NCBI GenBank assembly: GCA_030760725.1
Contig: JASWHV010000011.1
Location: 81,135,765-81,199,764, forward strand
Direction of reading: 5' to 3'
Origin: Neostapfia colusana
Lineage: Eukaryota; Streptophyta; Magnoliopsida; Poales; Poaceae
Length of the DNA stretch: 64,000 nt
The translations under genes and the position numbers were made by a program. Positions 13,186 through 22,743 of this stretch are shown in pieces. The notes under the pieces are model-generated. The model had not been told where the DNA came from, ran no database searches, and saw only the letters and a program-made list of their open reading frames with translations. The first letter of the stretch is position 1. The number at the start of each line of letters is the position of its first letter.

Positions 13186-13961
13186 CTACTCGTTTTCTTG
13201 AGCTGGCTCCTTGGGATCTTCCTCATAATTTCGGCTTCCTTCTGACTCTGCTTTGGGTGGGGAGGCTGCTGGTGGAGAAGTGCGACGACGCCTGATCGCT
13301 CGGCGATCTGGGGAGTCAGGAGTCCATGTATCATTCACAGTGACACACAATTCATTCCCATCTCCTCTTTCTCTCGCCCTTAAGCAGGCTCGCAGCAACG
13401 CCTCCGTTTCCTTCAGGGTGTCCCGGACATCCTGAAGCTCCTGTTGACACTCATGCAGTCGAGTGCTGAGCATAGAAGCATCCTCCAAGCACAAGTCCAT
13501 GTGCTCATGGGAAGTCCCTTGCTGCACCGGCGGGTACTTGTACTCCGTGGTACCACTCTCACATTGGAGGACATACATGTACTCAGTCTTGTCCAGGTGG
13601 CGACGATAGATGTGACTCTGGCAGGTGATGGCCTCCCAGGTGACATCCTTCTCCGCATCGACCTGTGTCGCTCTACGAGCTGGAGAGTGGTGGATCTTAA
13701 GCAGCTGATTTTCGTGTATAATCCTCATCTCCGAATTCCATTCTTCCCTCTTCTCACGGATGGTCCTGGTGGAGTTATAGTGGATGTTTAGCTTGCCCGT
13801 ATTGCCGGCGGCTTCGAGCATACGCCGAAGACGGCGCAACAAGCCTCCTACTGCCAATCCATAGGAAAGGTACGTCACCGGACGACTCTCCTCTCTTTCG
13901 GCAAGGGCAACTACGGGAACTCTCCCTCCTGTGGACTTGCGAGCGGTGCGATGCGAACCAT
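13186..13961 (-). pseudogene. ORF1 upstream of gag in C (coiled-coil protein, start frameshifted)
   Basis: On the gag strand, between the primer-binding site and gag, an open frame of 230 codons runs from 13878 to 13186. The homologous ORF in B (56716-57495) has a proper ATG. In C the corresponding ATG (13961) is followed by a 4-bp deletion relative to B that shifts the frame, so C's copy is broken only near the start. The protein has a basic N-terminal half, a heptad-like Leu pattern near its middle (TRLHECQQELQDVRDTL and following) suggesting a coiled coil, an RRRR stretch, and an acidic tail. I recognise no known domain. The ATG lies directly after TTTTAG, again acceptor-like. Confidence 0.75.
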
Positions 13962-14153
13962 CTAAAACAAAAAGAATTTAAAATTTGGTTAGATAGACTC
14001 TCAAAAATCCTATTTTGAATGAAAATTGGGGTAAGATGATGAAAGTGACTCATTAAATAACACTTTTCAACACACACATTGTAAAAATAGTTTTTAAGAA
14101 AATAAGGTCCTTAAATACGTCCATTTCTACCTAGGTCCACGTTCCTACGGGCA

Positions 14154-14169
14154 ACCTTGGCTCTGATAC
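14154..14169 (-). other. Primer-binding site of C (initiator tRNA-Met)
   Basis: The minus strand reads TGGTATCAGAGCCAAG a few bases after the 5' LTR end (GTGTGACA). It is complementary to the 3' end of plant initiator tRNA-Met and the same as in B, D and H. Confidence 0.9.
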
Positions 14170-14422
14170 CACTTCTGTCACACCCGGTTTTTCCGAAGAA
14201 CAACCAAGTGAATATCACATGTATGCCAGGATCATTTTCTCATACATGTGATGACAAATAGTGAAGCATCATTTATTACAAGCCAGGTGTCGAATATAAA
14301 TAAGTCTTACATCGCAAATGTCTCGATGGACAATAATAAGTTCATCACAAGTAAATAAACTAGCAGCGGAATATTATTCTTGAGGGCTCCGTCACAGGCG
14401 TTGCCCGGGGGTCTCCATGAAC

Positions 14423-16993
14423 CTAGAAACCTTCTTCGGGACCAAATTCCACCTCATTATCTTGACCTGAGCAGCAATATAAACCACAAAATATGCAAGG
14501 TTGAGTACCAATGGTACTCAGCAAGTGTGGGAAAATTATATCATGCATGGCTAGAACAAGGAGAGGTTGAACTCATGGTTAAAGCACTACGCAAATAATC
14601 CCTATCACCTTAGCTTATTAAGCACTTACATTACTACACAAGTGAAATGGTCCCAATCTCCCATCCCATCATCATAACCAAATAACCATAACTTCGTTTT
14701 CAATGTTAAGCTCCCCGCTTAACATCCACAACTTCCAAAACCATCAATCCTCTAATCATGAATAAGTCCAAGCCGCTCTTGACCGTGAGCACGGCTGTCA
14801 TGATAGTTTTGACTCTGCAGGTTTGTACCACTGTACCCACATGTAGTGATTTCATCCCCCGTTGCCGGGTGGACTAAAAGAACCTCCATTATGCCAGTGG
14901 CTACGATCCACATTCACACTTCCCAGGTGTGCAGCCAGGAGATCACTACGAAGCCTTTACAAAGGGATTCCCGACGAGCGTGGGCGCACTGAGTTTTCAC
15001 CCCTAACAGCATACAGGAGGCTCCAACCCCGCTGCAGTGGCCCCCTCTTGAGCCTTGCGGTTCATATGGTAGTCCAGCTGACACCTACTCCCCGCACCAT
15101 CCAACACACCCATACTACGCCGGGGATACACCTAATTAATTGGCCAAGCTGCCCCATCTCAGCATGTGGTTGGCACTGTAAAGCCAGGTTACATGCTCCA
15201 TGAACCGGTCCTTAGGATCCAGGCAAGTACTAAACACAAACCCGAGTCTCGTGCACCCAGCACACAACCAAAACATCCAACTTGCCTTGATCCCTACCTC
15301 TACATAACTCATAATATCTCATTCAAGGGTATGGTAAAATAAACTGATGATCTCATATCCCAAATATCCCATTCTAAGCATGGCTAAGCATATGCATAAT
15401 AATAAATGACATGATAAAATAAATCCCAACCCAAGCTACAAGGAAACAAGGTAATGCAATTCTAGGGAAACTTCCTAGCATGGGCTTCATATTTCAATTG
15501 ACAATGCAAATAATTCTAGCTACACATCCTAGCATAGGATCAAAGTGGTCAAGGACACTTGCCTCCTTCCTGCTGCTCTTGAAATGGGTAGTCCTGATCT
15601 TGGAAAGGAATAACTTGCTCTTGAGCAGGTTCTACATCATACCATCACACATAGCAAAACAAAAACAACAATCCATAAGACATAGTTCACACTTCCACTT
15701 CATACAAACCACACATTCATATTTATGAAAGTCATTCACCATTATATGTGTTGTGGTTACTCTATGTGTGTTGATTTATGGCTTGCATACACTTTTAATC
15801 ATGTGTATATGATTCCTACTTTGGTGTTCACATTTATACTTACCTACTATATATATATATGAGTTTCTAATTTAAATAAATTCCTTATATTCAACTACTA
15901 TACCTTTTTACTACCAAGTATGTATGAAAGATATTTTTCTTCTCCATATGTGCCTTCAGAAATTCTACCAACCCTAAACTGAATTCTTTGGATTTTAGAA
16001 ACTCCATTTATCATTTGCTAGTTGCTATATTTTCAGATTTATTTTCCTATGCATACATGTGTGCTTTATTATGAAATTAGCAATACACCTCATCTAAACA
16101 GAATAGGTTCTGGTCCTAAATAATTTAATAACATATTTTGACCTTTGCCTCTGATGTAAACTATTTCACAATTATTTTCCCTATTTTCTAAAACTATTCA
16201 TTACTTAAAAATGTGTCCCTAAATGTGAATAATAAATTAGACAGATTCAATTCAGCCCAAAATATGTTTTTATCTCACTCCAAAGTTTTCTAAATACTGA
16301 GAAAGTTTTTAGTTTAATTATGACAATATGTTTGTCCCACTTTTTAATTTTTAAACACTAGCCACATATTCAATTTCCTAATTTAAATACTAAACAGGGC
16401 TAAAAAGGTAAACTCACCCTATTACAGGGTCTATAATATTATTTTCAGAATTTCCAGGGGTCTAGCTACACTTATCAGAGGTGTTTTTCTTAATTTTTAT
16501 TAAGTCCAGGGGCTAAAACTGATTTTTAAATGAATTTACATGATTTTCTGGAGTTCCAGGGGCTAGATCAGAAGTTTCCGGGGCTAGCTCTTATTCCCGA
16601 GAACCCCAGGGGGTAGCATGTAAGATTTCCAGTCTTTATAACGCGGGGCTGACGTGGACCGTCCGATTTTAAACCGACGGCCGAGATTATAACATCGAAC
16701 CGGTACGCGAGGATTTAAACCCGCACGTGCGATTTAAAATAAACGGCGCACAAGAGGCCACGTCGCTCTGATCGAGCGCGGCGGCGGGAAGCGGCGATCT
16801 CGCCGTAAACTTTCGGATCTTCGGGAATTCTTCCTAGAACTGTGATTTTATGGCATAGATCGGTAGAGGGGAGGTCGGGGATCTCACCTCGGGGGTTTTC
16901 TTGAGCTCGGAGGTCCTGGAAGGTGATCGGCGACGAGGTCCGAGGTGAAACCACGGCGAAGCTCGTCGGTGCTGTGTTTACACCGCAAGTCAC
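14423..16993 (-). CDS. LTR-encoded spliced ORF, copy in C 5' LTR
   Basis: Candidate exons on the minus strand: 16993-16888 (open, begins GTG; no ATG between the preceding stop and this point), 15631-15563 (69 bp) and 14466-14423 (44 bp, TAG stop). Donor 1 is GAG|GTGAGAT and donor 2 is the GC type AG|GCAAGTG. Acceptors are GATGTAG and TGCTCAG. The frame passes both joins. The deduced product is Pro/Ser/Thr-rich at the start and acidic, Gln-rich at the end. This copy lies downstream of the element's own promoter, so its transcript would be the 5' part of the genomic RNA. Confidence 0.5.
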
Positions 16994-17156
16994 CGAGTTT
17001 TCTGCACCTGCAAGGTTCCCCGGAGGCGGTGGATCAAGACCAGCGAGTTAGATCGGAAATTCCGAGCTTAGATCAGTCAGAATTCGCCGGAGAAGTTTCG
17101 GTTCTCACCGGAGGAAAATCAGCCGATCGCGTGAGAAAAACAGAACGAGGCCGGGG

Positions 17157-17164
17157 TTTTTATA
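17157..17164 (-). promoter_or_regulatory. LTR promoter TATA box of C (5' LTR)
   Basis: TATAAAAA on the minus strand within CGTCTATAAAAACCCCGG, identical in B (53439) and in the C 3' LTR (7955-7948). The flanks are GC-rich, as in a discrete core promoter. Confidence 0.75.
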
Positions 17165-17699
17165 GACGCGGGAGGGCGGCGGGGTGGTTTAGATCATGTC
17201 CGCGTCGCCTACGAACAGAATTCAGCGGGGATACGCTGAAATCCCGATCGGTTTTGATTCGGGCGCGAGGGAGTCCGGCGCTGGCGTGAGGTAGACGACG
17301 ATCGAGTGGGCCCCGCCTGTCAGTGTGAGGCAGCAGCGTGCGCGGCTGCGGGCTGGCGCGGGCGCTGTCTGGGCCGGCTGGTGGGTTTCGGCCCACAGGC
17401 CGGTTTTTTTCTGTTTTCTCTTTTTCTTTTTCTATTTCTTTTCTGATTTGAAGTTTAATTTGAATTCCAGTTTTAATTTGAATTTTTGCAAAACATGCAA
17501 CACGTCCAAAAATTTTTAAATCCCCCTCTTAACAGGATTTAGGGTTTTGAATCAAAATTTTGGGGTGTTACAGCGCAATGGCACTTGACAGAGGCGTGCT
17601 CCGCGTCTCCGCGTCTTGGGAAGGCGCGGGCCTTGAATACCTTGTACGGGCAAGGTATGGGGTGTCTTTACGCCCGCTGCCTATCGCTCGGGGGCAGGC

Positions 17700-18020
17700 A
17701 GCGCCGTTCTGCTGGCCACGTGGCGGGCCCGGAGCCCTCCTCAGAAGAGAGGGGGGGCCGGCCCCGCAGGACACGTGGAGACTTCGGACCTCTTCCCGCG
17801 GAGGGGGAGGTTTGGCTTCTGTTGCCCACGTGGCGAGCCCGGAGCTCCTCTCTGAGGAGGGGGAGGTCCGGCCTCTCTGGACACGCGGCACCTTCAGACC
17901 TCTCTCCCGCGGAGGGGGAGGTCCGGCTTCTGTATGCCACGTGGTGGGCCCGGAGCTCTCCTCTGAGGAGAGGGAGGTCCGGCCCCGCTGGACGCGTGGC
18001 GCCTTCGGAGCTCTCCCTGC
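17700..18020 (-). repeat. G-box array in solo LTR E
   Basis: Six units of about 56-57 bp, each with CACGTGG (or a one-base variant such as ACGCGTGG), a GGAGCTC or GACCTC core and GGAGGTCCGGC. The unit is the same as in 39770-40690. CACGTG is the core bound by plant bZIP/bHLH factors, and the array lies in the U3 part of the LTR on the minus strand, upstream of the TATA box. Confidence 0.75.
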
Positions 18021-18088
18021 GGAGAAGGGCGAGATCCTTAGGCATTTTCCCCTGTGCGCGGGGGTACCCCATATCGAGGGTACCGACA

Positions 18089-18861
18089 ATTTGGTTTTTG
18101 TTTGGTTTTCGGGACTGTTGAGTCCGGGTGATGAGATGGGTTGCATGACTGTTGAGTCATGGCAACAAGGTTGGTCTCGGTGTGAGACGAAGTTGTTTTA
18201 TGAGATGAAATGGTAGCAAATACGAGATGGTATTCGTGAGATGGTAGCGAATACGAGGAGGCATTCGTGAGCAAGAATGAGGTTGATTAATGTCTGGATG
18301 GGACATGGATGGTAATGAATATAATGGAGGTATGATCGGTATTTTAATACATGTTGGGATTACATTCACCTAAAGATAAGTTGCTGTTTTATCATGGTTT
18401 TTGATAAATAACTTTGCTTTCTGCAATGAGCCTTTTTATACCTACCATTTTATGAGCTACATATCATATTTTCCCGCACTTGCTGAGTACATCATTGTAC
18501 TCAAACTTGCATTATTATTTCATCATCAGCAACAGGAGAAGATTACTGTGAAGACCAAATGGAGCATTAGGCGTGTAATCTGTTCTCAAACTTGCCTGTG
18601 GGGATGGAGTAGAGATGGAGCCGCTACTGCTTAGATTGCTTCCGCACTAGTTAGAAGACTTCCGCTTCATAGAAATAAGACTTCCGCTGTGAGCATGAGT
18701 CCAAGACTCATGAAACATTGTAATAAACTCTGTTATTCGTGGTTATATATATATTCTGAATTCAGTTTGTGGAACATATGTGTATGTGTGATGAACATCC
18801 TGGGCACACATAAGCATCAGTTCTCGGTTCCGTGGTTTTCCACAGAATTGAGGGCGTCACA
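18089..18861 (+). repeat. D 5' LTR, right part
   Basis: It continues the D LTR after E. The region aligns with H 42330-43002 (TTTTGGGACTGT..., the GAGTAC hairpin, ...GATGAACATCCTGGGCACACAT) and ends GGGCGTCACA directly before the primer-binding site. Confidence 0.88.
18536..18570 (+). CDS. LTR terminal exon of D
   Basis: It follows CAACAG at 18530-18535 and ends with TAG (18568-18570). Joined in phase to 3416-3499 it keeps frame and encodes an acidic tail (GEDYCEDQMEH). H has the same 35-bp length and residue pattern. The hairpin GAGTAC(N6)GTACTC lies at 18485-18502, about 30 bases upstream of the acceptor. Confidence 0.45.
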
Positions 18862-18864
18862 GAT

Positions 18865-19050
18865 TGGTATCAGAGCCACGGTTGAGAGTAGATTACACAC
18901 CTAGATACAATCACAGATTGGTACCAGAACCATGGTTGACGGTAGGTTACACGCTTAGATGGATCACAAATTGGTATCAGACACAGACTGGTATCAACCT
19001 GCCACGGATAGATCACACAACCTAGATAGATCACAGATTGGTAGCTAAGC
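18865..19050 (+). repeat. Tandemly repeated primer-binding site region of D
   Basis: The first copy, TGGTATCAGAGCC at 18865, is a perfect initiator-tRNA-Met site. Copies at about 53-67 bp spacing begin CACAGATTGG or CACAAATTGG at 18858, 18912, 18965 and 19032. They carry TGGTACCAGAACC, TGGTATCAGACAC and TGGTAGCTAAGCC, and each is followed by a variant of GTAGGTTACAC...TAGAT. An extra partial site (GGTATCAACC) lies near 18991. H has a single site. Confidence 0.85.
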
Positions 19051-19436
19051 CACGCTGACCATAGGATGCAAGCCTAGGATGCATAGTTTGGCCTTGAAAC
19101 TACTTTAACAGGAGATACAAGCCTAGGAGAAGCCATAGTTGGATCACAGATTTGACATCACCCTAAGTCATATAGGAACCCCTAAACAAGCCTTGAATAG
19201 GAGTTGTGTGAGCCCTTGTGATGATTGTTTGTGAATTGTGTGCTTAGTGTGAGTTGTGGGACGTCTCAAACCATTGTCCATATCCACACATAGGTAGAGA
19301 AAGGTGTGAGATGCTTCGACACTTGTTCACATCCTCATATGGGCTAATATATATAGTCCAACCCACCTTGATGCATATAATTGAGGGGATATACCTAACC
19401 TTCTAACATTCTATTCTATTTCGTTCTCTCTCACAG
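19051..19436 (+). other. Leader of D between primer-binding site and gag
   Basis: Noncoding leader, similar to H 43100-43697 (GTGTGAGTTGTGGGAC, CATCCTCATAT, GGGGATA...CTCACAG). It ends TCTCTCTCACAG|ATGG at the gag start, a pyrimidine-rich acceptor-like context. Confidence 0.6.
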
Positions 19437-19933
19437 ATGGTGAGAGGAAACGCCGGCCGAAGGAATGTCCGTGACAACCAAGAGGATGGCCACGATGAAG
19501 TTCCTGTTAACCCGGAGCTGGTGAGAACCACCTGAAACGGTTGATGGCCATACAAAACCAACTTATGCAAACCATGATCCAAACTTTGGGTCAGTTGTAG
19601 GCCAACAACAACAACCCCGTTCTGGCACCACCGCCACCACCACCGCCGGCTCATAACAGACTGGGTGAGTTCATGAGGACTCGACCACCCACCTTTGCTC
19701 AAGCTAACGACCCCATGGAGGCCGACGACTGATTGAAATCCATGGAGAAGAAGCTTTCCATAGTGCAGTGCAATGACCAAGAGAAGGTTCTCTTTGCGTC
19801 GCACCAACTTATGGGAGCTGCTGCTGACTGGTGGGATGCCCTATGTAACGCTCATGTCGACCCGCAGACGATCACTTGGACTGAGTTCAAGGAGAGTTTC
19901 CGCTCTCATTACATCCCTGCTGGTGTAATGATG
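19437..19933 (+). pseudogene. gag fragment of D
   Basis: It begins ATG GTG AGA at 19437, matching H gag (43698). A frameshift lies near 19527, a TAG in place of a Gln codon near 19598, and a TGA in place of Trp in the ADDW motif (near 19728). The open part 19733-19933 contains FASHQLMGAAADWW and SFRSHYIPAGV, which are Gag capsid motifs. It ends where the C2 LTR inserted (TSD candidate TGATG, 19929-19933; its partner copy was lost). Confidence 0.85.
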
Positions 19934-20916
19934 TGTCACACCCGGTTTTTCCGAAGAACAACCGAGTGAATATCACATGTATGTCAGGATCATTTTCTCA
20001 TACATGTGATGACAAATAGTGAAACATCATTTATTACAAGTCAGGTGTCGAATATAAATAAGTCTTACATAGCAAATGTCTTGATGGACAATAATAAGTT
20101 CATCACAAGTAAATAAACTAGCAGCGGAATAATTATCCTTGTGGGCTCCATCACAAGCGTTGCCCGGGGGACTCCATGAACCTAGAAACCTTCTTCGGGT
20201 CCAAAGTCTTGATCATTATACACCACCTCATTATCTTGACCTGAGCAGCAATATAAACCAACAAATATGCAAGGTTGAGTACCGATGGTACTCAGCAAGT
20301 GTGGGAAATTTTTGTCATGCATGGCTAGAGCAAGGAGAGGTTGAACTCATGGTTAAAGCACTACGCAATTAATACCTATCACCTTAGCTTATTAAGCACC
20401 TACATTACTACATAGGTGAAATGGTCCCAATCTCCCAACCCATCATCATAATCAAATAACCATAACATCATTTCCAATGTTAAGCTCCCCACTTAACATC
20501 TTTAACTTCCAAATCCATCATCCTCTAATCATGAATAAGTCCAAGCCGCTCTTGACCGTGAGCACGGCTGTCATGACAGTTTTGACTCTGCAGAGTTTGC
20601 ACCACTGTACCCACATGTAGTGATTTCATCCCCCGTTGCCGGGTGGACTAAAAGAACCTCCATTATGCCAGTGGCTACGAACCACATTCACACTTCCCAG
20701 GTGTGTAGCCAGGAGATCACTATGAAGCCTTTATAAAGGGATTCCCGACGAGCGTGGGCCCACTGAGGTTTCACCCCTAACAGCATACAAGAGGCTCCAA
20801 CCCCGCTGCAGTGGCCCCCTCTTGAGCCTTGCGGTTCATATGGTAGTCCAGCTGACACCTATTCCCCGCAGCATCCAACACACCCATACTACGCCGGGGA
20901 TACACCTAATTAATTG
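19934..20916 (-). mobile_element. C2: truncated group-1 LTR fragment
   Basis: It reads TGTCACACCCGGTTTTTCC as in C and follows the C LTR for about 980 bp up to ACACCTAATTAATTG (C equivalent 5908-5921), then breaks. It is about as similar to B as to C: its terminal LTR exon (20240-20182, 59 bp) has the longer form seen in B. The rest of this LTR or element was deleted. Confidence 0.85.
20182..20240 (-). CDS. LTR terminal exon of C2
   Basis: Minus strand, after CTCAG, open for 59 bp to TAG. It has the 15-bp in-frame longer form shared with B and F rather than the 44-bp form of C, so the difference between copies is five whole codons. The mini-exon that should precede it was lost in the deletion. 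Confidence 0.4.
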
Positions 20917-20927
20917 AGGGCGTCACA
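20912..20927 (+). other. Deletion junction and last bases of D 3' LTR
   Basis: AATTG (20912-20916) is shared by the C2 side (TAATTAATTG) and the D LTR end (AGAATTG before AGGGCGTCACA). AGGGCGTCACA (20917-20927) is identical to the end of D's 5' LTR at 18851-18861 and is followed by the TSD ATTAG. This marks a large deletion by short-homology joining. Confidence 0.8.
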
Positions 20928-20932
20928 ATTAG

Positions 20933-21484
20933 AGAAACATGGAATTGAGTTGGAAAAGGATGTTAGGTGGTGTAACCTAACTTTAATAACTTATTTATGA
21001 AGATGGTGGGATTGATCACTTAGTAATATAGGTTGCTAATCAAAGCTAAGGACTAGGATTAATGCATAGTGATTAACAATGTCAGCCTCTCCTTTCTATT
21101 GGCCTTCATGACATCTTTTCCTACACTTGCTGAGTACCCAGTTGTACTCAAACTTGCTTCTGTTGGATTTCATATGCTGCTCAGGTGCAAATGAAGACAT
21201 AGACTTCAATGAAGAAGACTTTGATCTTGATGAGTTATTCTAGGCTGGTGAAACCTCCGGGCAACGCCTATGGATTGAAGTCCCACATGAATGCCTTCTG
21301 TTGTATTACATTTATAGTGGGTAGAAGTTCTTTATGACATTTATATGTAATATTCTATTACACGATACACTTGGCTTGTAATATAATGATATTACACTCT
21401 TGTCGGTACATGTATGATTCAACTGATCCTAGCATACATGTGAGAATATGCTCGGTTGTTCCTTGAGGAAAACCGGGTGTGACA
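20933..21484 (+). mobile_element. LTR F, right part
   Basis: It resumes the F LTR after D. It contains the GAGTAC(N6)GTACTC hairpin (21132-21149), the terminal exon, and the end CATACATGTGAGAATATGCTCGGTTG...CCGGGTGTGACA, matching the end of the B LTR (56450-56501). No primer-binding site follows. Confidence 0.85.
21185..21243 (+). CDS. LTR terminal exon of F
   Basis: It follows TGCTCAG and is open in the conserved phase to TAG at 21241-21243. The 19 residues after the join are strongly acidic (EDIDFNEEDFDLDELF). Together with 1027-1095 the frame is uninterrupted. Confidence 0.5.
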
Positions 21485-21734
21485 ATTAGTCACCAACCAA
21501 ACAGGCCTATAGCCGCAAACCGCTCACCCTCGTGGTCCCAATGCGTTAAAGACGCCGCCGCCGGTGGATGTACCGCCTCTTCCGTGTGATGATCACAATA
21601 GAACATGCAATGTCTTCGACATTAGGCGTCATCATCCAAAGAACTCAGAACGAAAACAAGGCCAAATCACTGAAAAATAGCAAATATCCAACTGCTGAAT
21701 GTATCCAGGCAACTTCTCTCTCTTTTCACTCCAA
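21485..21734. other. Unassigned 250 bp between F and R
   Basis: Near-neutral composition, no repeats within the window, no convincing coding potential. It is the only stretch here that I cannot assign to an element. It may be host sequence or the remains of another transposon (ACCAACCAAACAGGCC near its start is a common motif in grass repeats). Confidence 0.4.
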
Positions 21735-22169
21735 TGTAACCACTGCTTCACGGATTTACTACAAGAGATTAAGAAAGAGAGAGGGATGAAGAAATAGACA
21801 GCGAGAGGGGATAACAAAATCTAACAACTCTCTAACTGACTTCACCTCTTGCTTATGTCTTCATCTTATAGCCGCTCACTAGTTGGTCCTTGGGCCTAGA
21901 GCTGGGAGATGGGCCGGGCCATTTCCGGGCGGGCCAAAGCCCGACAGGCCGACATGGCCCAGGCACGAATTAGGCCTGAAATAGATTCCGGCCGGGCCGG
22001 CCTGGCACGGTATTTCGGGCCATGCCGTGCCCGAGTTTGGAGGCTTCGGGCGGCCCGACACGAAACAGAGTTTTGGGACGTGCTTGGGCCGGCCCGACCC
22101 GAAATTAGCCCATCAGCCCGGTGAGGCCCATCGGCCTGAAAAGGCCCGAAATGCACGAAAACAGCCCGA

Positions 22170-22740
22170 AATACCCGAAATTAGGGTTCGGCCGGTTTGC
22201 CCCCGACCCGAAATTGCCCCACAGCGCTCCCGTAGCCCGCCCTCCCACGCCGCCCTCGTGCCCCGCCCACGCCGCCAGCCCAGCAGCCCGCCAGCCCGCC
22301 CGCGCCGCCAACCCGCCCGCACCCCCGGCGACCAACCCCCCGCCGCCGGCGGCCAGCCCCGCGCCGCTGCTCGCCAGGCCGCCAGCCCCGCCCACGCCTG
22401 CCCCGTGCGGCAGTGCCGTGCGTGCTGACGCGCCGCCCCCGTGCCGTGCGCGCTGCCCCCTGCCCCTGTGCGTGCTGCCTCGTGCCGCCGTGCGCGCTGC
22501 CCCGTGCCACGATGCGCCTGCCCCTGCCTCAGTGCCCAGTGCCGCCGTGCGCCTGCCCCCTTGCCCCGAGTCCCGAGGCTACCCCGAGCTAGGCAGCCAG
22601 CCGACCTGCCCCGCCCGTGCGGCCTGCCCCGAGGCGCCCCGCCGCGCCGTGCCGCCCCACGCGCGCTCTTGCCCGTGCCGTGCCCCACACCCGCGTCGCC
22701 CGCCCATCGCCACGCCATATTGTTTGTATTTTGATTTTTG
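22170..22740 (+). other. GC-rich subterminal/leader region of hAT1
   Basis: About 570 bp of very C-rich sequence (CCCGCC, GCCCCGTGC, CCGTGC repeats) between the terminal motifs and the transposase ATG. Several long open frames exist on both strands purely because stop codons are rare here. hAT2 has a matching GC-rich stretch at 37350-37680. Confidence 0.6.
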
Positions 22741-22743
22741 AAT

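Larger units (their letters stand above)
4943..17572 (-). mobile_element. Element C: complete Tekay/Del-clade Ty3-gypsy retrotransposon (12.6 kb)
   Basis: C has two LTRs (4943-8366 and 14176-17572), TG...CA ends and the 5-bp duplication GCGCA (4938-4942 and 17573-17577). The order on the minus strand is 5' LTR, tRNA-Met primer site, ORF1, gag-pol with C-terminal chromodomain, 3' LTR. Gag-pol is one frame with two nonsense codons. The LTR pair differs by scattered substitutions and a roughly 26-bp indel near 16780 versus 7550, which by eye means a few percent divergence or less, so the insertion is recent. It lies inside solo LTR E. Confidence 0.95.
14176..17572 (-). repeat. C 5' LTR
   Basis: 3,397 bp, collinear with 4943-8366. 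TATAAAAA lies on the minus strand at 17164-17157. The LTR start TGTAACACCCCAAAATTTTG is at 17572. The AT-rich part 15720-16600 holds no feature beyond short AT runs (near 15848). Confidence 0.95.
4328..18088 (-). mobile_element. E: solo LTR of a Tat-clade retrotransposon, split by element C
   Basis: Read on the minus strand, E starts TGTCGGTACCCTCG and ends CACTTCGACA. The flanks GTTTG (4323-4327) and ATTTG (18089-18093) match at four of five bases. Without C, E is about 1.13 kb. A TATAAAAGG box on the minus strand near 4670-4680 fixes the orientation. The ends match the T 3' LTR (28622-29698) and the solo LTR at 39734-40773, although the interior differs. No internal region is present, so E is a solo LTR left by LTR-LTR recombination. 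It interrupts the D 5' LTR. Confidence 0.8.
1880..20927 (+). mobile_element. Element D: Tekay-type (group 2) LTR retrotransposon, collapsed, with nested insertions
   Basis: D starts TGTGACACCCTCA and ends GGGCGTCACA, flanked by the 5-bp duplication ATTAG. Its 5' LTR is 1880-4327 plus 18089-18861 (about 3.2 kb without the nested E and C). A primer-binding site for initiator tRNA-Met follows at 18865, then a leader and a broken gag start (19437). After gag residue ~165 a group-1 LTR fragment (19934-20916) is joined to the last 11 bases of D's own 3' LTR. Protease, reverse transcriptase, integrase and nearly the whole 3' LTR are therefore missing. D cannot make proteins. The matching TSDs show that the outer ends are original. 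Confidence 0.9.

Noticed and set aside
17560..18216. Open frames of 134-218 codons on both strands
   Set aside because: They run through the GC-rich 57-bp array of solo LTR E, where stops are rare. Open on several frames at once, with repeat-driven protein.
18865..19050. tRNA gene fragments
   Set aside because: The TGGTATCAGAGCC motifs are complements of a tRNA 3' end in the primer-binding position. No cloverleaf or internal promoter boxes are seen.
22105..22741. Ala/Pro/Arg-rich ORFs up to 206 codons in hAT1
   Set aside because: They lie in the extremely C-rich leader and subterminal region, are open in opposite frames, and have no counterpart in hAT2 protein.
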